Below, one piece after another: positions 20,064 to 28,276 of a stretch of 64,000 bases of DNA. This DNA comes from Chloroflexota bacterium (GTDB taxonomy: Bacteria; Chloroflexota; Dehalococcoidia; Lucifugimonadales; UBA3495), in the NCBI GenBank assembly GCA_022573285.1, contig JACZUF010000014.1, forward strand, positions 1-64,000, written 5' to 3'. Positions within the stretch are counted from its first letter, which is position 1. Each line of letters starts with the position of its first letter. Under the pieces are notes generated by a model. The model saw only the letters and a program-made list of their open reading frames with translations. It searched no databases and was not told the DNA's origin. The translations under genes were made by a program, and so were the position numbers.

Positions 20064-20927
20064 GTGGTGAAAGTAACCGAGGGCTGCTTTGAGGCCACGG
20101 GGCGCACGTCCATCATCTGCGACTTCTCGCCTCCCCGCTCCGGGGACCCCGGTGTCGTGGAGCAGGCCCAGATCGACGCCGACTTCATCTCCGTGGCCTA
20201 CAACCCCGGACGGGCCGTCAGGGCCAACTCGGCCATGTTGGCCGCCGCCATCCAGCGGTCCGGCAAGGACACCGTCTTTACCCTGGCCACCAGGGACATG
20301 AACAAGCTGGCGGTCCAGTCCCAATTATTGGGGGCCCAGATGCTGGGTGTGGAGAACGTGGTGGTGGTGCAGGGCGACCCATTCAGCGAGCGGGACCAGT
20401 CCAGGGTTGCTTCGGTCAACGACTACCAACCGACTGGGCTGATCGCAGCCATCGCCCAGATGAACCAGGGTCAGGACTTCAAGGAGAGCCAACTGCGGGC
20501 GGCCACTGATTTTTGTATCGGAGCGGCGGTGGACCTTGGCCGGGGCATCGAAGCAGAGGCCCAATTGGCGGTGCGGAAGGTACAAGCCGGGGCAATGTTC
20601 CTCATCACCCAACCCATCTTCGACGTGGACCAGGTGGCCCGGTACCGGGAGTCCTACGGCTATCACGCCGGGAAGGCCGGGACCCTGCCCGTCTACTTCG
20701 GCCTGCAGATTTTGGAACAGGACGGCGTGCTATTCAGTTCGGTGCCCGACTCGGTGCGCGGCGAATTGGAAGGCGGCCGGTCCGGCATCGACATCGCCCT
20801 CGAGCTTTATCAAAAGTTCCAAGAAACCCAGCTCAACAACATCTACCTAATGCCCCCCATCAAACGCGGCGGCGCCCGAAACTACCAAGCAGCCAAAGAG
20901 TTCCTGGCAAAAGCCGCCAGGATCTAA
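20064..20927 (+). CDS. metF: Methylenetetrahydrofolate reductase-family protein
   Basis: GTG start at 20064 with GGAGGTG upstream; DFSPPRSGDP, ADFISVAYNPG, ENVVVVQGDPF, GAMFLITQPIFD. The track start at 19749 is an out-of-frame extension into the previous gene. Confidence 0.87.
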   Translation: MVKVTEGCFEATGRTSIICDFSPPRSGDPGVVEQAQIDADFISVAYNPGRAVRANSAMLAAAIQRSGKDTVFTLATRDMNKLAVQSQLLGAQMLGVENVVVVQGDPFSERDQSRVASVNDYQPTGLIAAIAQMNQGQDFKESQLRAATDFCIGAAVDLGRGIEAEAQLAVRKVQAGAMFLITQPIFDVDQVARYRESYGYHAGKAGTLPVYFGLQILEQDGVLFSSVPDSVRGELEGGRSGIDIALELYQKFQETQLNNIYLMPPIKRGGARNYQAAKEFLAKAARI

Positions 20928-20954
20928 CAAACGAGACCGTTAGTAAATCTAGCA

Positions 20955-21001
20955 CCTACTTTCAGAAAACGCCGTTAGGGTCACCCGCTCACCCTGGGTT
21001 G
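20955..21001. repeat. Left half of a dispersed intergenic repeat (aligns with 29141-29187)
   Basis: ACCTA-CTTTCAGAAAACGCCGTTAGGGTCACCCGCTCACCCTG vs ACCTATCTTTGAGAAATTGCCGTTAAGGTCGTCCGCTCACCCTG at 29141. Confidence 0.7.
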
Positions 21002-21195
21002 AGCAATCGCCACCAACATATTTCTTGGCTTCGGGCATCGTTATTCAAGGTATTGGCGATTGGCTTGATCGGTTATCGGACCCGTCCTTATGCGATTTAT
21101 GGTGGAGATCGAGTAGCGTATCGATGAACTGGGCTTCGTTCCCTCTCCAAGACCGGGGCGGAGCTTCTATGCCACTTTAGCGAATAGGATAGCAG

Positions 21196-21224
21196 TTGAC
21201 GCGTTCGGGATGCCGTTTTATAGT
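21196..21224 (+). promoter_or_regulatory. Putative promoter TTGACG-N17-TATAGT for the coiled-coil repeat gene
   Basis: TTGACG 21196-21201 and TATAGT 21219-21224, 17-nt spacer, about 150 nt upstream of the start codon. Confidence 0.5.
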
Positions 21225-21374
21225 TTGAGCCATCTCGAGAGTCCTGTGTTCATAAAAATCAGTTTGATCCAGAAATCTCTATGTTATTCGGAATTACAGG
21301 CGGGTTAACGAAGAGACACTTGTTTATATTCTAAATTCTTATCTTGGATTCGTTAGAATTTTAAAGGTGATCAA

Positions 21375-22700
21375 ATGGTAATGCACGTAGCAAACAAAAT
21401 AAAAGAAGCAGCAATGCGGCTTAACAGAGCGAGATTTGGCACCGAGAGTCTAATGGACAGGTTATCTAGGGTCGTCCGAGCTAGGTGGAAGCTTCTGATG
21501 CGATGGCTGGTTGACGAAGCCTATCCTAGGGTGCCGGTGGTGTGGGACAAACTCAAGAGACTAATACCGTATAAGGGAATACTAGAAACTGAGAGGGAGG
21601 AAAGAAGAAAAGCTGAGGAAACCCACGAGAAAGAGATAGGAGACTTGCAGGCCCAGGCCCAACGGGTAAGAGAAGCAGGTTCTCAGGCCGAGGAGACCCA
21701 CAAGAAAGAGATCGGAGACTTGGAGGCCCAGGCGCAAGGTCTCAGAGATGAGGGTGCTCAGGCCGAGGAAACCCACAAGAAAGAGTTAGCTGACTTGCAG
21801 GCCCAGGCGCAAGGACTCAGAGAAGCAGGTTCTCAGGCCGAGGAAACCCACAAAAAAGAGATCGGAGACTTGCAGGCCCAGGCGCAAGGACTCAGAGATG
21901 AGGGTGCTCAAGCCGAGGAAACCCACAAGAAAGAGTTAGCTGACTTGCAGGCCCAGGCGCAAGGACTCAGAGATGAGGGTGCTCAGGCCGAGGAAACCCA
22001 CAAGAAAGAGATAGCTGACTTGCAGGCCCAGGCCCAGGGGCTCCGAGATGAGGGTGCTCAGGCCGAGGAGACCCACAAGAAAGAGATCGGGGACTTGCAG
22101 GCCCAGGCCCAGGGGCTCCGAGATGAGGGTGCTCAAGCCGAGGAGACCCACAAGAAAGAGATCGGAGACTTGCAGGCCCAGGCGCAAGGACTCAGAGAAG
22201 CAGGTTCTCAGGCCGAGGAAACCCACAAGAAAGAGATCGGAGACTTGCAGGCCCAGGCCCAAGGGCTCAGGGAAGCAGGTTCTCAGGCCGAGGAGACCCA
22301 CAAGAAAGAGCTAGCTGACTTGCAGGCCCAGGCGCAAGGTCTCAGAGATGAGGGTGCTCAGGCCGAGGAGACCCACAAGAAAGAGTTAGCTGACTTGCAG
22401 GCCCAGGCGCAAGGGCTCAGAGAAGAAGGCTCTCAAGCCGAGGAGACGCACAAAAAAGAAATCGGCGAATTGCAAGCACAAGCCCAAGGGCTCAGAAGAG
22501 CAGGTTCCCGAGCCGAGAAGACCCACAAAAAGGAGCTAGCTGACTTGCAGGCCCAGGCCCAAGGTCTGAGAGAAGAGGGCGCTCAAGCCGAGGCAAGGTT
22601 TAATTTATTAGAAGAAAGGTATCAATTATTAAGAGAACGTGTTACGGGAGCCCTTCAAGAACCAGCTGGCGAGGTGAACGATGCCGATCTAGCAGCTTAG
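21375..22700 (+). CDS. Long coiled-coil protein with 13 exact-length 25-aa repeats
   Basis: ATG at 21375 preceded by AAAGGTGATCAA; repeated AEETHKKE(IG/LA/IA)DLQAQAQGLR(EAGS/DEGA)Q. Confidence 0.85.
   Translation: MVMHVANKIKEAAMRLNRARFGTESLMDRLSRVVRARWKLLMRWLVDEAYPRVPVVWDKLKRLIPYKGILETEREERRKAEETHEKEIGDLQAQAQRVREAGSQAEETHKKEIGDLEAQAQGLRDEGAQAEETHKKELADLQAQAQGLREAGSQAEETHKKEIGDLQAQAQGLRDEGAQAEETHKKELADLQAQAQGLRDEGAQAEETHKKEIADLQAQAQGLRDEGAQAEETHKKEIGDLQAQAQGLRDEGAQAEETHKKEIGDLQAQAQGLREAGSQAEETHKKEIGDLQAQAQGLREAGSQAEETHKKELADLQAQAQGLRDEGAQAEETHKKELADLQAQAQGLREEGSQAEETHKKEIGELQAQAQGLRRAGSRAEKTHKKELADLQAQAQGLREEGAQAEARFNLLEERYQLLRERVTGALQEPAGEVNDADLAA
21612..22586 (+). repeat. 13 x 75-bp in-frame tandem repeat inside the coiled-coil CDS
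   Basis: Unit 1 starts at GCT 21612; the 14th (degenerate) unit starts at GCC 22587; 975 bp = 13 x 75 with no indels. Confidence 0.95.
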
Positions 22701-22731
22701 TGGTGGATGCCACAGAGATTCTGTCTACGGC

Positions 22732-22941
22732 ATGGTGGTTTTTACCGGCCTACCGACTCTGTGGGGACGCCCAAGGATCACACAGGATCAACGCCGTGAG
22801 TTGGCACGGGAAGTGTTCGATGAAATCCGGCTTCGGAATGGAAAGCTGGTCGCCGTCAAACCTCGACCAAAATACGCCCCTATCTTTGCGTACAGTCTTT
22901 GGAAAGAAAGCCGATATGTAGGTGACGAACGCTCAACCTAA
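22732..22941 (+). pseudogene. Possible C-terminal remnant of a recombinase-family protein
   Basis: RRELAREVFDEIRLRNGKLVAVKPRPKYAPIFAYSL resembles the distal tail of large serine recombinases; no catalytic domain present. Confidence 0.35.
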
Positions 22942-22945
22942 TCCC

Positions 22946-23040
22946 GTCGAAGGGCGCATAGTAGGTGGTTCGACATTCTTCCGCGTAAGGACACCACGAG
23001 CGGAATTAGTAACGCTGATTTTTGCGATCAGATACTAGCA
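22946..23040. repeat. Right half of the dispersed intergenic repeat (aligns with 29187-29310)
   Basis: GTCGAAGGGCGCATAG..GGTGGTTCGAC...CACCACGAGCGGAATTAGTAACGCTGATTTTTGCG..CAGATACTAGC vs the same order at 29187-29310. Confidence 0.85.
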
Positions 23041-23094
23041 GTCTTTTCTTTTGCTGATAGCTGAGTGCCCCGATTCTATCGGGGCTGACCGCTC

Positions 23095-24786
23095 CTACGG
23101 CGCCCAGGGCACGGGCGCCTCACTGTTGAATTGGTCCGTGACCACGTCCACCACCGCAGGCCGGCCCGAGGCGAAGGCCTGCTCCAGCGCGCTCTGGATA
23201 TCGCCCGGCTTCTCGACCCTGATGCCAAAGCAGCCCATGGACTCGGCGACCTTGGCGAGGTCCACGTCGGTGAACTGCCAGAGGACTTCGGGGGTGCCGC
23301 CCTCGATGCCCTGGTAGCCTCTTAAGTCGCCCCGGCGGTCCTGGATCAAGGCGTGGTTGTTGTTGATGACCGTCACCACGGGGATGTTGTTCCGGACGGC
23401 CGTCTCCAACTCGGCGATGTGATACCAGAACCCGCCGTCGCCGCTGAAGCACAGCACCGGCCGGTCGGGCAGGGCGCACTTGGCGCCCATGGCCGCCGAA
23501 AGTCCCCAGCCCAATGAGCCGGCGCAGCGGATGTATCCTTGGCCCGGCTCGTTCAGGTCCACCATCGAGCCGGTCCAGATGCCGGCGTGTCCGGTGTCGG
23601 CCACCAGCATGACGTCGGAAGGCAACCACTTAGTAATTTCGGTGCAGAGCCGCTGGGGGATGATGGGCACGGCGTCCGAGTTGGCCAAGGGGGCAACATC
23701 TTCCCGCCATTCCCGCACCAACTCCTGGGCCCGGGACACCCACCCGGTGCGGGCGCCGGCGGGCTCCGACGCCTCGATCAGACGGCGGGTGCTGGCCTTG
23801 GCGTCGCCCTGTAGCGCCACCTGTGCCGGGTAGGTGCGGCCCAGTTCCGACGGGTCGATGTCGATCTGGATCACCGGTGTTCCCATGGCTGGGACACGCC
23901 ACTCGTTGGTCACCTGACTTCCGGTGTGGCTGCCGATGTACAGCACCAGGTCGGCTTCGTGGACCACCCGGTTGGCGCACCAACGGGAGTACGAGCCCAC
24001 CACGCCCACGGCCAGGGGGTGATTGTCGGGAATGGTACCCTTGGCGTTCAGTGAGGTGGCCACTGGGATGTTCAGCATCTCCGCCAGTTCGACCACCTCT
24101 CTCTGGGCGCCAGAGGTGGTGACGCCGCCGCCGGCCACGATGACCGGGCGCTGGGCGTTGGCCAGTACTTGGGCCGCCTCCCGGACCCTCTCGGGCTCCG
24201 GTTCGGGCCGGAAGGCCGGCCGCCGGGTGAACGTCTCCTCCAGAATCACCTCCAGGTCGGCTTCTCCCTCCTCCACCACATTGCCGCTCATGCCCTCGAG
24301 GTCCAGGTGCACCGGGGCCGGGGCGCCGGTGGTCGCCTCGCGGAAGGCCTGCCGCAACAGGCCCGGGAGCTCGTTTACGGAGTCAACAACAGCGCTGAAC
24401 TTGGTGACCGAGGCGAAGGGTTTGGAATGTTCGATCTCCTGGTAGGCGTTCCGGTTCTGCTGCAGATTAGACTTGTGGCCGGTCAGGGCCACCACGGGGG
24501 AGAGGCCCAAGAAAGCGTCTTGCAGACCGGCGGCCAGGTTCGCCGCGCCCACCGACTGGGCCATGCAGACCCCTGGGCGGTTGGAAGCCCTGGCATAGCC
24601 ATCAGCCATGTACGCCGCTGCCTTCTCGCCGTGGGTCACAATGCGCTTGATGCCCAACAGGTCCATCTCGGCCAGGGCTTTACGGAGCACGGCGGGAGCG
24701 ATGAACACGTGGGTAACGCCGTAGGCTTTCAGTGTGTCGGCCAGGAATTTGCCCCCGCTCATCTTAGGCATGTCTTTCCCTCCCAA
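23095..24786 (-). CDS. Thiamine-pyrophosphate-dependent enzyme (acetolactate synthase / benzoylformate decarboxylase-like)
   Basis: HGEKAAAYMADGYARASNRPGVCMAQSVGAANLAAGLQDAF; GDGGFWYHIAELETAVRNNIPVVTVINNNHA TPP motif. Confidence 0.9.
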   Translation of the reverse strand: MGGKDMPKMSGGKFLADTLKAYGVTHVFIAPAVLRKALAEMDLLGIKRIVTHGEKAAAYMADGYARASNRPGVCMAQSVGAANLAAGLQDAFLGLSPVVALTGHKSNLQQNRNAYQEIEHSKPFASVTKFSAVVDSVNELPGLLRQAFREATTGAPAPVHLDLEGMSGNVVEEGEADLEVILEETFTRRPAFRPEPEPERVREAAQVLANAQRPVIVAGGGVTTSGAQREVVELAEMLNIPVATSLNAKGTIPDNHPLAVGVVGSYSRWCANRVVHEADLVLYIGSHTGSQVTNEWRVPAMGTPVIQIDIDPSELGRTYPAQVALQGDAKASTRRLIEASEPAGARTGWVSRAQELVREWREDVAPLANSDAVPIIPQRLCTEITKWLPSDVMLVADTGHAGIWTGSMVDLNEPGQGYIRCAGSLGWGLSAAMGAKCALPDRPVLCFSGDGGFWYHIAELETAVRNNIPVVTVINNNHALIQDRRGDLRGYQGIEGGTPEVLWQFTDVDLAKVAESMGCFGIRVEKPGDIQSALEQAFASGRPAVVDVVTDQFNSEAPVPWAP

Positions 24787-24823
24787 AATCCGATTAGCTA
24801 GTCATAACTAGGTCCGCGGGCTT

Positions 24824-25138
24824 CTAGATGCCCCGCTCATCGAATACCTCTTTGGCCACCCGAACGGCGTTGGCGCCAACGGGCCACCCGGCGTAAAAAG
24901 TGGTGTGCAAGATGACCTCGCTGATCTCCGTCTTGGTGACGCCGTTGTCCAACGCCCGGCCGATGTGGCCTTTGAGTTGGTCGGTCCGGTAGAGGGCCAC
25001 AAGGTTGGCCACGGTGATCAGGCTCCGGTCCCGCTTGGACAGTTCCGGGCGTTCCCAAATGTCTCCGAATAGGACGTCGGCGGACAACTCCGCCAATTTG
25101 GGCGATACCTCTTGCATTGCGCTGCGTGCTGTAGTCAT
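24824..25138 (-). CDS. Carboxymuconolactone decarboxylase-family protein
   Basis: LSKRDRSLITVANLVALYRTDQLKGHIGRALDNGVTKTEISEVILHTTFYAGWPVGANAVRVAKEVF. Confidence 0.9.
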   Translation of the reverse strand: MTTARSAMQEVSPKLAELSADVLFGDIWERPELSKRDRSLITVANLVALYRTDQLKGHIGRALDNGVTKTEISEVILHTTFYAGWPVGANAVRVAKEVFDERGI

Positions 25139-25174
25139 TCTTCGCTCCTCTGTGTTTTATCCGATCGTTATGTG

Positions 25175-25981
25175 TTACGGGGCAGGCACTGGGATGCCGG
25201 GACCCCAGGTGACGCCGAAATCCGCCCTTTCCACCCTTTGGCCGGTGAAGGTGGCCGCCTTCTGGGCGGCCAGCCACACCGCGGCGCAATTTATGGACTC
25301 GGGTTGTTCCATGGGTATGTGTCCGGTGCCGGGCCAGTCGCCGTGACGGTTCATCCAGGTGTCGACCCGGCCTGGGCTGAGGACATTGACCGCGATATCG
25401 TGTTCCCGGACCTCTTCAGCGAGGCTGAGGTAGGCCCGCTCCAATGCTGCTTTGCTCATGGAATAACCCACGCGGCCCTCCCGGTAGCCCAGAGAAGCCC
25501 CGGAGGTGATGCAGAAAATGGACCCGCCGCCCTTCTGCTCGACCATCGCGGGGAGGACGTATTTGCAGAGCAAGATCGGCCCCCGGATGTTCACCGCGAG
25601 ACAACGGTCAAGCAGGTCTTCTTCCAGGTCCATCACCGGGGATTCACAATCGACGCCGGCGTTGGAGACCACGATGTCGATGCGGCCGAAGTGTTTGACC
25701 GTCCGGTCGGCCAAGCGGCGCAGGTCCTCCGGCTTGGTGACGTCGCAGACGACCGGCAGGGCTTCGCCTCCGGATTCCGCTATGCGGCGGGCAGTGTCGT
25801 TGATTGTCCCCGAGCCGTACTTTTGGAATGGAGAGTCCGGAGGGGGTTCATGCTCGGTCCGGGAGGCGACCACCACCTGGGCGCCGGCGGCGGCGAAGGC
25901 CAGAGACATCGCCCTTCCGATGCCTCGGCTGCCGCCGGTCACGATGGCTACCTTGCCACGCAGTTCTCCTGTGGCGGCCAT
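25175..25981 (-). CDS. SDR-family NAD(P)-dependent oxidoreductase
   Basis: VAIVTGGSRGIGRAMSLAFAAAGAQVVVASR; VSNAGVD; YSMSKAALE. Confidence 0.93.
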   Translation of the reverse strand: MAATGELRGKVAIVTGGSRGIGRAMSLAFAAAGAQVVVASRTEHEPPPDSPFQKYGSGTINDTARRIAESGGEALPVVCDVTKPEDLRRLADRTVKHFGRIDIVVSNAGVDCESPVMDLEEDLLDRCLAVNIRGPILLCKYVLPAMVEQKGGGSIFCITSGASLGYREGRVGYSMSKAALERAYLSLAEEVREHDIAVNVLSPGRVDTWMNRHGDWPGTGHIPMEQPESINCAAVWLAAQKAATFTGQRVERADFGVTWGPGIPVPAP

Positions 25982-26031
25982 ACTTACTCCGTAGGCCCGC
26001 CCACTGGGTTATGGGGCTTGGGGGCGGACAC

Positions 26032-26463
26032 TTAAGAAATCAGGCGGAACTTGGGAAGGGTGATTTTGTCGTCCAGCTTCTCGAAAACCACTTCCACGGC
26101 CAGACCGATCTTGATGTTGGCTGGGTCCGGGTCAACGCCCACCAGGTTGCTGGGCATGCGCGGGCCCTCCTCCAACTCAACTATCACCGGCACGTAGGGA
26201 GCCTTGTCGCGGAAGGGGGGAGTGGGTCCCCGGTGGACGATGGCGAAGGTGTGGATTATGCCCTTGCCGCTGCTCTTGATCCAATCTGTGTCCCTGGAGA
26301 AACATTTGGGGCAGATGTCTCTGGGGTAGAAATAGGAGGAATCGCAGGCCTTACAATGGCGCAGCCACAGCTCTTCTACCTTGCATTTTTCCCAGTAATA
26401 ATCAGATTCCGGTTGGGGCTCGGGGGCCGGAATCGGGGGCGAGGACTGTTGCTGCTGGGTCAT
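26032..26463 (-). CDS. Zn-ribbon / OB-fold (DUF35) acyl-CoA-associated protein
   Basis: LRHCKACDSSYFYPRDICPKC; GKGIIHTFAIVHRG. Confidence 0.88.
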   Translation of the reverse strand: MTQQQQSSPPIPAPEPQPESDYYWEKCKVEELWLRHCKACDSSYFYPRDICPKCFSRDTDWIKSSGKGIIHTFAIVHRGPTPPFRDKAPYVPVIVELEEGPRMPSNLVGVDPDPANIKIGLAVEVVFEKLDDKITLPKFRLIS

Positions 26464-26676
26464 CGGCCACTCCTAACATTCGGCGCCGGGGCAACGCCTC
26501 CAAAAGAATAGGGACAAAAACCACAGGCGTCAAGAACCGGGCTGAGACGCCAATGCCGCACGGCATCGCCACGGTGTTGCGCCCTGGCCGGGCCTTCGGG
26601 TAACGTTGCCTGGAAGATTGCGGTCAAACCCATTTGCGCAAAACCCCAATGGGTATAGCCATGGAGGTCTCCCAGC

Positions 26677-27591
26677 ATGCGGATCGCGGTCATGGGGGCC
26701 GGCAGCACCGGCGGCTACTTCGGAGGGATGTTGGCCCGCGGCGGGAACGAGGTGTCCCTGATCGCCCGGGGAGCCCATCTGGAAGCCATAAAGTCGGATG
26801 GGCTGAAGGTGCTCCGGGACGATGAAGAGTTCACGGTGCGGTGCCAAGCCACCGATGACCCATCGGAGGTCGGCCCCGTGGACCTGACGCTTCTGTGCGT
26901 GAAGACCTACCAGAACGGGGATGCCCTCCCGCTGATGAAGCCGCTGGTAGGACCCGGCACCACTGTGCTGTGCCTCCAAAACGGGGTGGACAGCTATCTG
27001 ACGGCGGCCGAGGTCTTGGGTGAATCGTCGGTGCTTCCGGGGGCCGCCTTCATCGAGGCCGGGATGCCGGCGCCGGGGGTGGTCCGGCAGACGGGAAGTC
27101 TGGTGCGGATTATCTTGGGCGAGACCAACGGCGTTGAGACGGAGCGCTGCCGGGCCATCCGCGACGCATTTGTGGGAGCGGGAGTGCCCGCCGAGGTCGT
27201 GCCGGACATCAGGGCCGGCCTGTGGACAAAGTTCTTGTTCATCGCGACCATGGCCGGCGTCACGTCCATGGCCCGGGCCACCCTGGCGGAGCTCATGCCC
27301 CAACGTCAGTGGCGCAAGGTGGTCTTGGCTTGCCTGGCCGAGATCGACGCCGTAGGCAGGGCCTGCGGGGTTGATCTGCCCCAAGACATCGTGCCCAACA
27401 CCGTGAGTTACATAGAAGAGCATCTAGCCGATCTGCAGGCGTCGATGCACACCGACCTATTGGCCGGTCGCCCGCTGGAACTTGAGGCGTTGAACGGCGC
27501 GGTGGTGCGGGCCGGAAATGTGTCGGGTGTCGCCACGCCCATAAACGATGTGATATACGCCATGCTGAAGGCCCATCAAAAGGGGTCTTAA
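26677..27591 (+). CDS. 2-dehydropantoate 2-reductase family protein
   Basis: MRIAVMGAGSTGGYFGGMLARGGNEVSLIARG; TVLCLQNGVDS; KFLFIATMAGVTSMARATLAEL. Confidence 0.9.
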   Translation: MRIAVMGAGSTGGYFGGMLARGGNEVSLIARGAHLEAIKSDGLKVLRDDEEFTVRCQATDDPSEVGPVDLTLLCVKTYQNGDALPLMKPLVGPGTTVLCLQNGVDSYLTAAEVLGESSVLPGAAFIEAGMPAPGVVRQTGSLVRIILGETNGVETERCRAIRDAFVGAGVPAEVVPDIRAGLWTKFLFIATMAGVTSMARATLAELMPQRQWRKVVLACLAEIDAVGRACGVDLPQDIVPNTVSYIEEHLADLQASMHTDLLAGRPLELEALNGAVVRAGNVSGVATPINDVIYAMLKAHQKGS

Positions 27592-27611
27592 GCGGGAATG
27601 GAGCAGAATTG

Positions 27612-28145
27612 ATGGCGGAGACACCGGACAGCCATGACCTAGACAAACTGACCAGATGGCATCAAGGGCTGAACTCGGCGGCCGGAGGCCGGTTTCCAGT
27701 TTGCGCCGTATTCTTGACGTCTGGAGAAGATAACCGGGCCCACGACATCTTCCGGGTTTACCGGACGGCTTTCGAGGGGTTGGGGGCCGGGTTCCACGAC
27801 CTGGTTATCTTCGGGCAGCACGGCGCTTCCAGCACTTCGGCCGCAATGGTTCCCGGACTGGGGTTGTCGGGACTTCAGGTCCCCTTGCTGGCGCTGATCG
27901 CCCCCGGAGACCCACCCGTTTGCCACGCCACCGTCCTGCCTGCGGGCGCCCTACCGGAGGGAGAGCCGGAGGAAGATGGCGATGAAGTCCCTTGGAAGAA
28001 AGCGTTGGAGACCGTCAGAAGGGCAGTGGTAGAAGGGTCGCCACTTTCGCTGGAGGGCGTGGAGGGTTTGGGACGGAGGGAATTTCATGGCGGGACCCTT
28101 GCGGACTCCGTAGGGCTAGTGAAGCGGCAGGTGGAAAGGCTTTAG
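27612..28145 (+). CDS. Conserved-looking hypothetical protein (~177 aa)
   Basis: Open frame with ATG at 27612 directly downstream of the reductase; no recognised domain. Confidence 0.55.
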   Translation: MAETPDSHDLDKLTRWHQGLNSAAGGRFPVCAVFLTSGEDNRAHDIFRVYRTAFEGLGAGFHDLVIFGQHGASSTSAAMVPGLGLSGLQVPLLALIAPGDPPVCHATVLPAGALPEGEPEEDGDEVPWKKALETVRRAVVEGSPLSLEGVEGLGRREFHGGTLADSVGLVKRQVERL

Positions 28146-28276
28146 TCCGGAGATCGGAAGCCGTTTCAAAATGTGGTTCGACAGGCTCACTACGAACGGA
28201 AGGTGGTGTCTTTACCGTTCGTCCTGAGCCTGTCGAAGGACCCAACAACGGGTCATATTGGAATTTGAAAATGCCT

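Noticed and set aside
19749-20927. 392-aa version of the metF ORF
   Set aside because: The first ~105 residues overlap the MqnA-like gene out of frame and have no MTHFR similarity; the GTG at 20064 with a good RBS is the better start.
21582-22314. Minus-strand and alternate-frame repetitive ORFs (e.g. 21936-22301, 22048-22314)
   Set aside because: Shadow ORFs created by the 75-bp repeat (divisible by 3); the plus-frame protein has the promoter, RBS and amphipathic periodicity.
21612-22586. CRISPR array
   Set aside because: Units are contiguous 75-bp coding repeats without unique spacers.
23051-23095. CCCCGATTCTATCGGGG hairpin as a terminator for the TPP enzyme gene
   Set aside because: It lacks a T tract in the relevant direction and resembles other dispersed CCCCGAT-type hairpins (e.g. 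17339-17355); treated as repeat-derived.
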